A DNA stretch of 64,000 nt from Laccaria trichodermophora (GCA_018417955.1 JACTVC010000001.1:1922001-1986000), one strand, 5' to 3'. Numbered from the stretch's first letter, positions 1 to 11,599 are shown. Translations and numbers: made by a program. Notes: a model not told the origin generated them from the sequence alone.

Positions 1-309
1 GCCAATATGATCTTGTATGGTGCATGCAGTGTATACGAGTAAAGACACACTCCCCAAATCGGGTCAGCGGCACATAGGGTCATAACGCAACACATAGTAG
101 GGTGAATTGCCGACACATTGATGTGTTCCCATTCTTTAGTGTGTCGATTGTACCAGTGTTCAACACATTTAGATGTGTCGAACATAGATACATCTGGCCA
201 ACTTCAAATCTTCTTTTTTTAATTTTTATACAAGTCTTTCTGTACTCGGGTAAATGGCAGTATGATATATATTCCTTGTCTACGAGAAAAACCATAACTA
301 CTACGTAGA
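1..309. other. Unassigned AT-leaning sequence
   Basis: I see no supportable gene here. Short frames exist on both strands, but none has splice sites or a recognisable product. A short repeated word (ACACATT with GATGTGT variants) appears around 105-185. Confidence 0.4.
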
Positions 310-1060
310 AATAGGAAGGAAGGAGCGAGGTAGGGACACCTCCCCTTCAATAACAACCCCTTGCCAATCAAAAGATCCCCACACTACCCTCATGCCCTCT
401 CCCCGATACTGAAGTCCTCGACTCCCCGCACTGATGGCGAACAGTGGGTGCATTTCGTGTCATGGCTCACTTCATGGACGTGGACGTGGTGGGGGTACTC
501 GCGTTCGGGCTGGTGTTCGTGTTTGGTTCACAGTCGCATTTGGGCGGGCGTCCGCGTTTAGATGGGGATTTGGGCTCGTGTTCGGGTTGTCTTCGTATGT
601 CATGGCTGGTTGTACACGCTGGTGTTCGGCTCAACGCGTTGGTGTTGGTTCGTAAACGCTGGCGTTGGGTTATGTTGGGTCGGTGTCACAAGGGTTTTCC
701 GTTGTGGCTGCTAATATGGGGTATGCGACCGTGGCCGTTTGTCGAAGGTGGTGATGACCGTGGCCGTTCGTCATGGCAGGCACTGGCCAGTCATTGATCG
801 TGGTGATGGGCTCTTGTGGCCGTTTGTCGATCGTGGTGGTGGGCCCCATGGATGTTAGTGGGCGCTCGTCGTCGTCCGTCGATCGTGGCCGTTCGTGGGC
901 GCCTGTCAATCGTGGTGGTGGGTCCTCGTGGCCAATCGTCAGAGCTCGTGGTGGGCCATCATCGCCGTTCGTCGATGGTGGTGCTGTGGCGGTGGGTCCT
1001 GGTGGCCAATCGTCGATGGTCGTGGTTGTGAGAAGAAAGGGGGGTGGTGACGTGTGACAT
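310..1060. repeat. GC-rich degenerate satellite
   Basis: The first half repeats variants of GTTCGGGCTGGTGTTCG. The second half (about 700-1045) repeats a degenerate unit containing CCGTTCGTCGATCGTGG and GTGGTGGGCC. All overlapping frames give low-complexity G/V/W/R-rich peptides, so I read this as satellite rather than coding sequence. The CGT-rich, GTGG-rich texture resembles the cores of the TTTACC-terminus elements further along the window, but I find no element ends here. Confidence 0.55.
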
Positions 1061-1106
1061 CGCGTTCGTCACCTCACCAATTGGGTTGCTCAAGGTTGCT
1101 CATCCT

Positions 1107-1135
1107 CTCATCCTCGACACTGTGTCGAGGATGAG
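1107..1135. repeat. Perfect hairpin, 14-bp stem
   Basis: A 29-nt near-perfect palindrome of two 14-nt arms around a single T, with stem sequence CTCATCCTCGACAC. It lies 142 bp upstream of the predicted start codon at 1277. It could be a bidirectional-promoter or replication-associated structure, or the relic of a small inverted-repeat element. I cannot tell which. Confidence 0.5.
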
Positions 1136-1276
1136 CCTTATCCCCTTTCGGGGAGTGTGCCGCCGTACGTATATTTTCGTGAGCATGGGAATTCCGCCTT
1201 GATTGGAAGCGCTCAGGAAAACCTGTGCTCATGCATAGTTGATTGGCACGCCGCACCTCCAAGTCGTTCGGTTGAA

Positions 1277-4200
1277 ATGAAGTCGAAGAGACGTACGACT
1301 AGACGCAGACCCAGTCGGACTAGGTCCGACACCTCGAGAGTCGACGAAACGAGGGCCGCCCCTCGAGTGGAAAGCACAGGGTACGTTGGTTGTGAGCATG
1401 TATTCGATGAGTCAATCTAAGTAAATCGTTGATTAGGGCATCCATTCTCTCGGGCGCTTCATCCCCAAGTGTGCACGGTGGGGAATTTAACACCTCGCAG
1501 AGGGACCATAACAGGGCTACATTCAACTTCAATATCAGTACGCATGCTTCATATTCTCAAGAACTGCTAATCATTGGAAAACACTTAGATGTTGGGGGAT
1601 CTGACTCGGATACATCGCGTCCTACCTTGGCCGTCAGCGACCCTAGTACTTCGGGCACGGTTGGAGACTTGCCTCATGCTAGCACTTCATCCTCTGTTAG
1701 GGATCTGCCCTGTTCTAGCTCTTCATCTGCATCAAACCAAGAACAAAGCCCGCTGGAGGAGTTCAGTGCGTCCACCGATTCAGGCATGTACTCTCAATTG
1801 TTTCCCTATGAAACCTGGGTTTAATTCTTACTTCGTGCTGATACCATTTAGGCATTGGTGGTAGTGAAGTAGCCGAGGTTGGCTGTTTCTCTTACCGGCG
1901 CGGGCGACATGCTGACCTTGAGCAGTCTCCAGACTCTCCACCCAATGAAGAGGAGAATCTCGTCGAAGAAGAGCCTAGTAATGCCATCTACGAGCGTCAC
2001 ATGTATCTCAAAAAACATGGTTCCCCTCTCTGGATTCCTCAACCCAACATGAGACTTCCTCTCTCATACCGACGAAGAGGTGTCAGCATCGGTGATGTTG
2101 GGATCTTCACATCGGATGGTGGCTTTGACTTCCTTTTCAACGTCTGTCTCCCGGAAGGACATCCTAATAATCCTGATGAGCTGCCCGAAGGCTTTTCTCG
2201 CCTTGTGCTTAGAGATTCAGATGTTTGTGAGTTCCGTGCGCATTCTTCGCAAAGCTATATGACCAGCGCGTCTGTACAAAAACGGGGGTAAGTCGGCTAT
2301 CCCCTCTATATCTCAGAGGTGCTAACGAGGTTTTGATAGAACAGCATTCGGGTGCTCTGGTCCTGACGGTGCTGTTCTATCCATGCCTAAAGGAGCTTAT
2401 CACGAAGATTTGCGAAATACCAGCGGACTCACAGATTACGCATTGACTCACATTGAAAGCTGGTATCAGTACGCCAATGGACCTCGCGGTCGACAAATTG
2501 GTAATGGAAAACTTCACGTGGTAACAGGTTGTGACAAGACCACTGCTTGGGGAATTGCAACCTACTCGCATCTCCAGTCGAAACATCCTGGAGGCAACAT
2601 AACCTTGTTGAGCGTTGAAGCTGTTGGTAACGAACGTCGTGGTCGACAGCCTTCGCATCCGACATATGCTTGGGATTGCACGGATTACAAGGGCGCACTG
2701 GAGGCGAAGGTTGGACCCGAAGAAGATGAGCTTGTGGACCTAGGGGACCAAGACTCAGCCCCTCTGAATCAGTGCACCTTCATTCGATCTCTTACCCTTA
2801 CACTTGGTCATGATGACTGGGAACGTCTGCAATTGAAGGTAGCGGCTTCAGCGAAAGATCGAGCATCGGAGCAGTCCCCGAAGAACCCTTTCGCATCAGT
2901 TTCAGGTGCCATAAGTTCACTTCCAGGTATGTTATTTCCTGTCTCTTGTGATTGTGTGCATTCCAACTAATATCATTTGAAGGCCGCTTAAGCTCTCTAT
3001 GTGGCTACGGTCGCGGAAGTACTTCCAAGCTGACAGATACAGTAACTCCTGCACAGGTCAGCGCTTCCACTTGTCTCTTACCCCTCTTCATGTTCTTACT
3101 ATCTTGACGAAGGCATTAGCTCACCCGGCAACCTACGTCACTGACATGATACTACAAAAGGTACTGCTTACTGCGACGCACGAATGCGAAACTAGTCAAT
3201 CCTTATCCATTTACAGTATCCCAAAGCGAAGATTGTAGTTGTCCATGATAGCGACTGGTGCTCTGTGATTCGAGACTCAGTGAGCCATGAACTTCATTAC
3301 TTAATTTGAAGTGTAAAGCGGATGTTAGGATGATGATTGGACGTATACAGTGCAAGACCTTCCGCATCGAATTCAAGAGGCATTTGATATCGTTGAAGAG
3401 GAGGGTGGTGAGGTTGACTATACACGGTGTTGTCAAGGATTCAACTTTTTTTCCCCAGGTGCCTTCTACCTAGAAGAGAAAGCAAGGCCATCTCAAGACC
3501 TCTCTGTCAGAGTAAAGGTCGAAGATGGCCCTCTACTCGGAAATCGAAAATCCTCGGTGTCTGTTCTCGAAGGTGCTCGGAATGTCAGAATCGAAGGTGG
3601 CACCATCAACGCCGTTTCTGGAGTTATGACCATCAACGATTCGAGCCGCCGGACGACGAACTTTAGCTCGTTCAATACCACGAATCGGTCGTATAACAAC
3701 GCGCATAACAATTATCCAGTAAACGACTATAGCACTCGTCAGTTTTTCCTTATTCTTGAACCCCGATTGAGATCATAATGCCTGTTTTGTGATGTATATA
3801 GGCACTACGAGGAACGTTCACGCGGGCACGGTCAACAACTTTGGAAACGCCCAGAACGTGAACACAGGGAAAAACTATGGTGCATATCTCAGTCATCTAT
3901 CGATCAATCACTTTTGACTTTAAATAGGTCCTAGCAACCAACAGGACTTTTCTGGAGGGCCAGGCTTCCCTCCATGGCTCGGACACAATATACAGGCGGA
4001 AATGCAAAGGGATTACGACTATCGACGAGGCGTAGGTCAGAGATCTCAATCTCTGATGCACCTTGTCCTTTCCAGCCCGCCCGCTGGCCTTCCTTACCAA
4101 CAACAACCACAGAATTACGGTTACCCATATCAGCTACCATCTGCTACATACCCACCGAGAGGCTTCCATCCCCAGAGTAGCGCTTACTACGCAGCTCCTC

Positions 4201-4343
4201 GGGAGGAGGGGTCCCATGATGATCTGTACGAGAACTATGAAGATGAGGATGATGATCTGTACGAGGACGATGAAGATGAGGGGGTTAACCCCTTCATCAG
4301 GAAAACTATAAATTACTTACGGGGCTTAGCAAGGCTTAGGTAG
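1277..4343 (+). CDS. Hypothetical Agaricomycete protein, GCDK-type, ten exons
   Basis: My model joins 1277-1380, 1437-1818, 1878-2287, 2340-2926, 2983-3056, 3113-3160, 3217-3279, 3329-3737, 3802-3879 and 3928-4343, about 856 aa. The frame is continuous through every junction. The weak point is the exon 2/3 acceptor near 1877, because the nearer CATTTAG acceptor breaks the frame. The N-terminus is basic and Ser-rich and contains SILSGASSPSVHGG. The middle has KHGSPLWIPQPN, YRRRGVSIGDVG, FNVCLPEGHP, SGPDGAVLSMPKGAYHEDLR and VVTGCDKTTAWGIA. Then come HDSDWCSVIRDS and a second GGTINAVSGVMTINDSS block rich in N, T and S. The C-terminus is Q/Y/P-rich and ends in an acidic E/D tract. I recognise the block pattern from large families of unannotated Agaricomycete proteins. 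Its function is unknown, and I see no catalytic motif or membrane segment. Confidence 0.7.
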
Positions 4344-4641
4344 CTTGAAATGACTTGAGAGCTGACTTGAGTCACTTCGGCACTTCAATGTGTAGCCACA
4401 TTTTCGTTTGAAAATTCAAATGATTCAAGCAAACATCAAGTCAGCCAAGTTTATAAGTTGTAAGTGCGCGTCAATCCGTTTGAATTACTAAATTATAATT
4501 AAAATGCTATTTCATGGAGGGCATATTTGAGTTCGAAAATGCGGCAAATCTGTGCGGCGATCTGTGCGGCAATTCAAATCACATGCCTATGTATTTGCTT
4601 ACTAAACCCTCAAGCCTAACAACAACAACACGTCGGGAACG
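4344..4641. other. Intergenic, AT-rich
   Basis: No gene is visible. Around 4540-4580 the word GTGCGGC occurs three times next to AATTCAAAT. A related combination recurs near 11330-11370, beyond the second cysteine-cluster gene, so both could be ends of one larger mobile unit, but no clean terminal repeat can be drawn. Confidence 0.4.
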
Positions 4642-5341
4642 CATCAAACGAGCTCCCCCTCCTCAACCCCGCCCCGGACACATCACGTGACACTATCAAA
4701 TCTTATATTCCAAGATCAATGTTCAACTTCACACATTTTCTACTAAATTCTAGGTTTCTTTACATGTTTGATACATATATTGAGGGGAGGAAATAAACAG
4801 AACACAACCTATTTATTGGGCATACGAAAAAATGGCTTCACTCGGAACTTACTTTCATAAATATTAAAATAATAGCAGCAAACTTACCAGATACTAACCC
4901 ACTTGGCATCGAAAAAATGACTGTCGGAACGCACCATAATCCAGGATTAAACTATCCAGGTTATGGACTTTTTAAAAAATAATCTTACTATGGGGGTCAA
5001 ACCAGACACCACAAGGGACTGCAGTTCCCACGATAGAGAGCTCAACCACCTAGGCCATAAGAACATGCATACATTTTTGAACTGATAGCAATATAATGCC
5101 TGATATTGTGAATGTAACTGTAGTATATGCTCTCTCTAGATGACTATGTGTACACAAAAAAAAAAGGTTTTTGTGCCTAAATTACATTTTTAATTTATTG
5201 GAATACCACAATACCATGCCAACTATGATCATATCGTGGTCTGAGCGAGACGGAGTGCTAAAAAAATGGCGTTCAAGGTTCGATGTTGTAAGTCATGTGA
5301 CATGTCTGGGGAGGGGTTGAGGTGCGCAAGCTCATCAAATG
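4642..5341. mobile_element. Candidate MITE with about 50-bp imperfect inverted ends
   Basis: The sequence at about 4642-4695 (CATCAAACGAGCTC, CCTCAACCCC, CATCACGTGAC) recurs in reverse complement at about 5291-5341 with scattered mismatches. The 600 bp between is AT-rich and non-coding, with several AAAAAAATGG words. There is no transposase. I could not define a target-site duplication. The right end lies just upstream of the start codon of the cysteine-cluster gene at 5345. Confidence 0.5.
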
Positions 5342-7113
5342 CATATGCGAGTCGCGCTATCCATTATGCACATTCTCCAAGTGTTGAAGGATCTCTCAGA
5401 CCACCCCGTTTTATACAACCTTACCATAGATGAAGTGATGGCATTTTCAAGACTGGCCTTTCACCTCAAATGAGATATTATTCAACCACAACCAGTGAAT
5501 GAGAATTGTAGCCTTGATATTCCACCTGCCATCCTCCCTGTCAGTGTATCAATCTTCCTTAGCAATGCCATAGGGATACCTTTGGAAAGTGTTCAAGATT
5601 GCTGGGAGATACTCAGTGACCATACCTGGTCTTTGAGTGAGGCACCTCTCTTCAAGGCAGACTATGTAACATTCAAACAATTTGGGTGGGAGCTTGGGCT
5701 TAGTTGCATGGATCCTCACAAGTTATTAGGGTGATCAATGGTGACCACCTTATAGTGGCAGTCACATTATACCCATCAAGCGATGTTTGCACAAATACAG
5801 ACTGTCTGTGTATTGTTCTGCTTGAGAAGGAGACACAGCAGCAAGCCGTTGTGTATACACATGATCTCGGTGTTCAACCAGCTTGGTATATACATATATA
5901 CTGCCCAAGTACGTCACCCTATGTCCCAACTGAGGTTGATGTTTACGTGCATGACATAAATCAGCTTGCAAAACAAGCTATCACAACAACTACAGTGTTT
6001 GTGATGGGACACACACCTATTACACAGGGATACCCACCTATCTCCAAGTGGGTGAGCACCAGTTTGTTGATCACAAAGTTGCAAAGATGTGGCGAAATCA
6101 GATGTTGCTCAGTTGGTGGGTAGAGGCTTCAGCTCAAGTTTGTGTTAAACATTAACATGTCATTACTCTAATAGGTTCTCAGCCTCAAACACTGCACGTT
6201 TATATATAAGTACTCTTTCTGATGATGAGTATTTAGTAAGCTGGGGTCTGAGCGATAGGCCAATGACAGACCATGTCTGGGATGCCTTCGTCATTCTTTC
6301 CCTCCTTGAAGATCATCTGTTGCAAGGAACACTCTTGACAGTGCCACATACAGGCAACCAATGTGACCGGTTCAGGGTAGCCATGGAGAATAGGACCAGT
6401 TGGATAATAATGCAGGGTCAGCTGGATGCAGTACACCATGTCTGTGACAAGTGTATGCAGGTTTTTGAGGAGTGAGATGGAGAGTTCTGTGAGTGCCAGC
6501 TAACAACCCATGTTTATATGCTCATTTTGGCAAGTAGGGAAATGTCAGGTCATCGTCACTGATGAAATTAGTATTGGCTGCCCATGCTGTGGCATATTCC
6601 GGTGTACTGAGCCCCTTCCAAACAACCAACATCTTTTTTGCATCACACATGATAACCTCCACAACATATGTCATGTTGTTGGCTGTGATGAACCTGTTGT
6701 TGTGAAGGAAACTATTGTGGATGGAAAGGTTATTTCTAAGAGAGGAAAGGCATGTGTGCTACCAGTGCATCAAGCAATGGAGAAGAAGAAATTTGTGAAA
6801 GGAAAGGCTGCTTTTATCCTGAAAGACAGATTTAAATGGCACAAGGTTCTCATCCCATGGAAGCGATCTCTGCTGGGGAGGAACAGCAAGAACCTGTTGT
6901 TGAAGAAGACATCCAGGTGTACTACGCTGCTGGAGATGAAGTTATCCTTCACAGCAAGAAAAACCCTGGTATGGTAGGTGTTGTAGATGAAGTGTCTGAA
7001 TCATGTCCATCAAAGGCCCCAATGGGTAATAACCTCAAGCCACTCAAAGCTCTATTCAACCGATGCCGCACTCATAACAAGCAAACCTTGGTATGGCCAT
7101 GTGGTGTTATTTA

Positions 7114-8437
7114 CTCGTGCCTGACAAAAGTAACCGAACAGCACGTGATTTTTGATATCACATCGTTTTACCTCCTGGAAAGAGGTATAGATTGTACACC
7201 AACTATACCATAGATCAAGAAGAAATTTACAAGATAGTCAGGTATATAGACTAGGTAGATAAATCTCTAGTCAAAATCTAGTATGACCCCCACTTGCATC
7301 TAAAACAGCCTGTACTCTTTCGGGCATGGTATCAACATACTTATCAATGTCAGGGATTGCAAGGACCTCCCATGCATCATGGACAGCCTGGATAAGCTTT
7401 GGAACAGTGGTTGGGATCTGTGGAAGTGCTCGTATAATCTTTTTGAGCTCATGCCAAACCGGTTCTATGGGGTTAAGGTCGGGTGAAGATGGTGGGTGCG
7501 GAAATACTGAGATCCTGTGATCTGCAAGCCATCGTTTTGCCAATTTGCTTGTATGGCTCGGTGCGCCGTCCTGCTGAAACTTGACTGCAGGTCTCTCCTC
7601 CTTCATTTGGTGATAGAAGGAGTTGAGGTGGGCCTCCAGGACCTGTGAAATGTACCTTTGGCCAGTCATCCCCCCACCTCTTCCTCCTGGGTATTCTAGA
7701 ACAACCAAAGGGCCTTTCCTGCCTTTCATAATGCACCCCCAGAACATTACACGGACCGATGACTGCTTGAATGTCGGTATGACACAGTTTTCATCATATT
7801 CTTCATCAGCACGGCGTGTGACATAGACCCGGCCACTTTTGTCATCAAGGTGAATATAGCATTCATCTGACCATATCAAATTCCGCCATTGTTGAGCTCC
7901 AAAATCCTTGAATTCATTGGCCCATGCAATCCTCTTCCTCTTCTGGAGTGCAGAGAGAAATGGGACCTTCCTCGCAACACGTCGGTGGTATCCTGCATCT
8001 GCAGCGACATCACGAACAATATGTTCACCGATATTCATCATGGTATCGTGTGCGATTTGTTGGAATGGTTTTCGGCGGTCTTTGACACAATTCCGCACTA
8101 CCAGCCGTCGCCCACGATCCGAAAGCTTCGGTGGACGCCCAGAGCGCGGGAGGTTTTTGGTTGTACCCGTGTTTTTGTACTTGGTCCAGAGGTTCGACGC
8201 GGTTGATGGTTTGATGCCATATTTAGCTGCGGATTCACGAAGCTTTCCTGTGGCCTCCATGGCACCAATGAACCTATTTTTTGTCGGAGTGTCATGCTGG
8301 ATGCGAGTAGTCTTATTGACAGCCATAGTTAGAGTAAAGAGTATGGATTTGGTTGGTAATTAAAGATACATTCGAACCACCACAGAACACGACATGCTAC
8401 AATCACGTGCTGTTCGGTTACTTTTGTCAGGCACGAG
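7114..8437 (-). mobile_element. Tc1-type DNA transposon, structurally intact
   Basis: The element is 1,324 bp and is bounded by about 36-bp terminal inverted repeats that match perfectly (7114-7149 and 8402-8437, each starting CTCGTGCCTGAC inward). It is flanked by TA at 7112-7113 and 8438-8439, the expected Tc1/mariner target duplication. It holds a single full-length transposase gene on the minus strand. Identical ends, an open reading frame and a clean target site suggest a recent insertion that may still be mobile. Confidence 0.92.
7271..8326 (-). CDS. Tc1-like DD34E transposase
   Basis: An uninterrupted 351-aa frame, normal length for the family. The N-terminal third carries a helix-turn-helix region with KYGIKPSTASNLWTKYK followed by a GRPPKLS linker, typical of Tc1 paired-like DNA-binding domains. 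The catalytic triad is readable as D in LIWSDECYIHLDD, D in KFQQDGAPSHTS and E in SSPDLNPIEPVWHELK. I count 34 residues between the second D and the E, hence DD34E. No frameshift or stop is seen. Together with intact inverted ends this is a complete autonomous element. The protein would cut and paste the element at TA sites in nuclear DNA. Confidence 0.93.
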   Translation of the reverse strand: MAVNKTTRIQHDTPTKNRFIGAMEATGKLRESAAKYGIKPSTASNLWTKYKNTGTTKNLPRSGRPPKLSDRGRRLVVRNCVKDRRKPFQQIAHDTMMNIGEHIVRDVAADAGYHRRVARKVPFLSALQKRKRIAWANEFKDFGAQQWRNLIWSDECYIHLDDKSGRVYVTRRADEEYDENCVIPTFKQSSVRVMFWGCIMKGRKGPLVVLEYPGGRGGGMTGQRYISQVLEAHLNSFYHQMKEERPAVKFQQDGAPSHTSKLAKRWLADHRISVFPHPPSSPDLNPIEPVWHELKKIIRALPQIPTTVPKLIQAVHDAWEVLAIPDIDKYVDTMPERVQAVLDASGGHTRF

Positions 8438-9093
8438 TATGCACACACAACAATGTATGGTGCCGAAGCCGTCTTAAACTTCCTCATTATGGTCAAGAAC
8501 ATGTTCTTGGTTCCAGGTGCACAAAAGCCTGACCATATTTTTTATGACAGCAACTGTGATGCAAAGCAACAAGCTATGAATGACAGCTGGTTTGACGATG
8601 TGGGGATGTGCGTCGACGTTTGGCATTTCCTGAACAAGCACAAAGTCACCCACCGCTTCTGTCAAGAGAATTGTAATCCTGCAATGTACCCTGAACTAGA
8701 AGACAAGGATGGGAATTGGTATTTCAACACCTCAGTTGCTGAGCAAACTAACACGTGGCCAGGAGGGTACCATTCCATGTGTCGGGAAATGCTACTGGCC
8801 AAGTTTGACTTCTTCCTTGATGAGATGATCAGATTGAGGAATGTTGAAGTCATTGCAAGGTTAGCTGCAGCAGGACATCATCCCTCTACATTGTAGTTAT
8901 ACTTCATGATGCAAAAGAAATTGATTGCTATACATATTCGTGTGATGATTTACAAAACAATACAGACAAGTACAGCTACTGAGATAAGTACGGCTACAGA
9001 GACAAGTATGGCTACAAAGCAAATGGGCTACAAAGCAAATGGGCTAATTAAGAACAATGCAAGGGAAGGGTATGTGGTAAAGGAAAGACTGGG

Positions 9094-11169
9094 TTACTTG
9101 AGAGGGACCGAATGAACAAAATTGGACCAGAGTCCAGCTGGAGTATGGTTAGCTGCAAGTGTGGCTTCACACTGTTCAGGCGTCGCTATCTTCCACCTCT
9201 GAAGTTGGTCATAGAAGGAGCGGCATGGTGGTGGCCACAACCTGAATGCAGCCTCAAACTGAGACTCCCACTGAGGGTTTGTAGCTTTTAGTTGACAATA
9301 TTTCTGAAAGCCAGCCACCATGTCAACAACATGGAGCTGACTGTACCAGCACTTCTTTGAGGCTATTGAGGGCGAGCCTTGGGAACGAGTAAAGGTAGAG
9401 GTGGATGCTGAAGGGAGTGGCTGTGGCAAATCTTCAATAAGAATGGGCAACAATGAGCTAGTGGCATCAGGAGACTGGAGCCGGACACGCTTCAGACTCG
9501 GTACAGGAAAAGAAGGGGATTGGCATCGCTTTGAGTTAAGTGGTCCTGCCGTTTCTTGCTTAACCATCGTCGTCGAGTCAACAAACTCCACTTTGGAGTC
9601 ATCACCCTTGATGGATGGAGGAGCCTGCTGCTTCAACTTCACCTTCTTTCCCTCCCTCACACTCTCCCTCTCCCCTCTTATGTTTGTACAATGATGGGGT
9701 GGCTTTTTGGACAGCTGGTCAATGTACTCCTCGAAGTTCTTACAATGGATCCCTCTTTGACAATAGAAGAGGTAGCCATCTTTCAAAACTTCATGAGGGT
9801 ATGAGAGGTCAGCGTGAATCCACAGGCAATCCTTGGGATCATAGAAGTCGAGCAGCGGAGCGCAGAGCTGTTGGAGGATGGTTGGTGATTCGGCAAGGAC
9901 CCACTTTGGCCAGGCAGGACAGTGGAGAACTGGAAACGTTGTTGGTTCTTCATCAGCCTGGATATATGCACAGTCAGTAACCATGTTCACTTTTCAACAA
10001 AAGCTGTACCTTGTCCCAGAAGGTGATCCTAAATTTACAGGACAGGTCAAAGTCAACCTGAGATTGCCCCCTCTTTGGAAGTGGCTGCTTGGTTTGGTCC
10101 TCATGTGCTCGCATCCATCATGCATCGAGATGAGTGGTCCTCGCTGGTTCCTGGCGTATTGTAGTGACAGATGTGACAGTGCACAACCACCGAGATGAGG
10201 CCGCTTTTGGACCCAGAGCATTGATTGTAGTCACAGCTCCTTGCGGCTGCCAAGAGGAGGGTGTTGGGGAAAGGGCAAGATCAGCTTGCTGAGGTGGACT
10301 ACAGTGGTCAGAACTATCAGATGGTGGCACCAACTGTTGAAGAGGGGAATCATGTCGAACAGGTGAGTCCAATGCCACTGGGGGTGGAAGTGGTGATGGA
10401 TTGGGGGTGTATGTGGGGGAGGCCATGGATGCAGCAAGAGCCGCTTGGTATTCCATCTCCTCCTGGTCCTCCAACTCCTTCTCGTGCTGTTCCTCAGCAG
10501 CCTTTTCCACTTCTATCTCCAAGTGTTGTCTCTCCATTGTCACCACAGCTGAAGGCCAATTAAAATCCTCTGCATTGAAGTTGAGGTTGAGTTGGGGAGA
10601 CAATGTTAATGGCAGATGATTGAGGGGAATGAGAGGTGATGGCAGTCGAAGAGAATAAGAATGGTGTGGGAAAGGGTCCATGAGTGCATGTTTCTTCTTC
10701 TCACATTTGGACATCTTGTCCAAGCAATGGGAAGTAATTTTGCAGCTGCCTTTGCCTATGCAACAGTTTTTGCAGGACTTATTCGCGCAGAGTACATTGA
10801 TGCTCTTTGTGCAATCCCTCGTTGGACAGGGAATTCTTCCTATGGCGGCTGAGAGGGGTATAGGTGATGGATGACGGACGACATGTTTCTGTGAGCTTGA
10901 GCCTGCAGAAATGGTAAGAGCCGGCGAGTGGTGGGAGACACATTGGCAATGCTTCGGAAAGGTGTAGTGATAATTACACCTGATGCACTTGAAAGTGTCA
11001 TTAGTGCTTTCAACTGGCAAAAGGAGTAGAAAGACTATACATGTATGTATAAATGTCCTGGGGCATGTCCAGAAACCGCAGGTCCTGAAACCAGGATCAT
11101 GTTGTGACAGTTGGGACATTCACAGAGTCCAGCCATGTGGTCGTGTGGAAGAATTGAGTCCATGGTCAT
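9094..11169 (-). CDS. Cysteine-cluster hypothetical protein, convergent to the CxC5/CxC6 gene
   Basis: The gene probably starts at ATG 11169 (MTMDSILPHDHMAGLCECPNC) and continues through two long frames, 11119-10118 and 9990-9094, that must be joined by introns I could not place exactly (near 11050 and near 10000). Visible features in order are CECPNC, then FKCIRCNYHYTFPKHCQC, then a CPTRDCTKS...CANKSCKNCC...C cluster. These suggest zinc binding. A Glu-rich coiled-coil-like stretch (EVEKAAEEQHEKELEDQEEM) and a Pro/Ser-rich linker follow. The C-terminal half has WPKWVLAESPTILQQL and NPQWESQFEAAFRLWP. I recognise the pattern from expanded, unannotated Agaricomycete families but cannot assign a function. 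The 3' end lies about 200 bp from the 3' end of the cysteine-cluster pseudogene. Confidence 0.6.
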
Positions 11170-11598
11170 GAAAGAATGTAAGGGGTCATGAGGAAAAGAG
11201 AGGAAGAGAGTGTGCCGGTAGCACTCTACTCAGTGGGTGAGCAAATGAGAAGAAGAGTGGAAAGGATAGAAATTGTGGAAGCGCTTCATTCTGACAAATA
11301 TGCACTCAGAGTTTTCCACCACACAAGTTGCCACACAGTGCGGCGGTTGTGTGCTGCACTTTTGAATTCAAATATTTCCTGATTTCATGTGAGTGGTCTG
11401 CAAATTTACTAACATTATGAGTCCACCCAAAGGGGAATCGTTATAACACAAAGGATGGCTGACAAATTCAGCTTTATCTTACTAAGCAGTTCACACCCTC
11501 GAGCCACATGAGTGGCATTTGCTGGAACTCATGCATACCAAGGGGTCCAGGGGGCTTGCCCCCAGCAAGCTGTGACCAGTGCTGGAGGAATGGCTGAG
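11170..11598. other. Intergenic, no gene seen
   Basis: Short frames only. It ends in a zone containing GGGGCTTGCCCCC, the first of several CTTGCC-GGCAAG palindromic words scattered through the following 5 kb. Confidence 0.4.
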
Positions 11599-11599
11599 T

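Larger units (their letters stand above)
5345..8896 (+). pseudogene. CxC5/CxC6-type cysteine-cluster protein, KDZ-associated, interrupted
   Basis: The coding sequence runs from ATG 5345 through LDIPPAILPVSVSIFL, a CTNTDCLC cluster, then YCPTCKTSYHNNYSV. The latter is obtained after removing a GTACGT...CAG intron near 5910-5970. Then follow VGEHQFVDHK, TDHVWDAFVI, PCCGIFRCTEPL, THDNLHNICHVVGC and, past the inserted transposon, FYDSNCDAKQQA, CVDVWHFLNKHK and WYFNTSVAEQTN, ending at 8896. From memory, this layout fits the cysteine-cluster proteins encoded with KDZ (Kyakuja-Dileera-Zisupton) DNA transposons. The lesions are an in-frame TGA at 5471-5473, an apparent 1-nt frameshift near 6835, and the Tc1-type insertion at 7114-8437. 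Removing the insertion with one TA restores an open frame (VIYAHTTMYGAEAV) across the site. The first intron, near 5700-5760, is not resolved. Confidence 0.75.

Noticed and set aside
7326..8363. Plus-strand frames across the Tc1 element
   Set aside because: They are shadows of the minus-strand transposase, which has complete family motifs.
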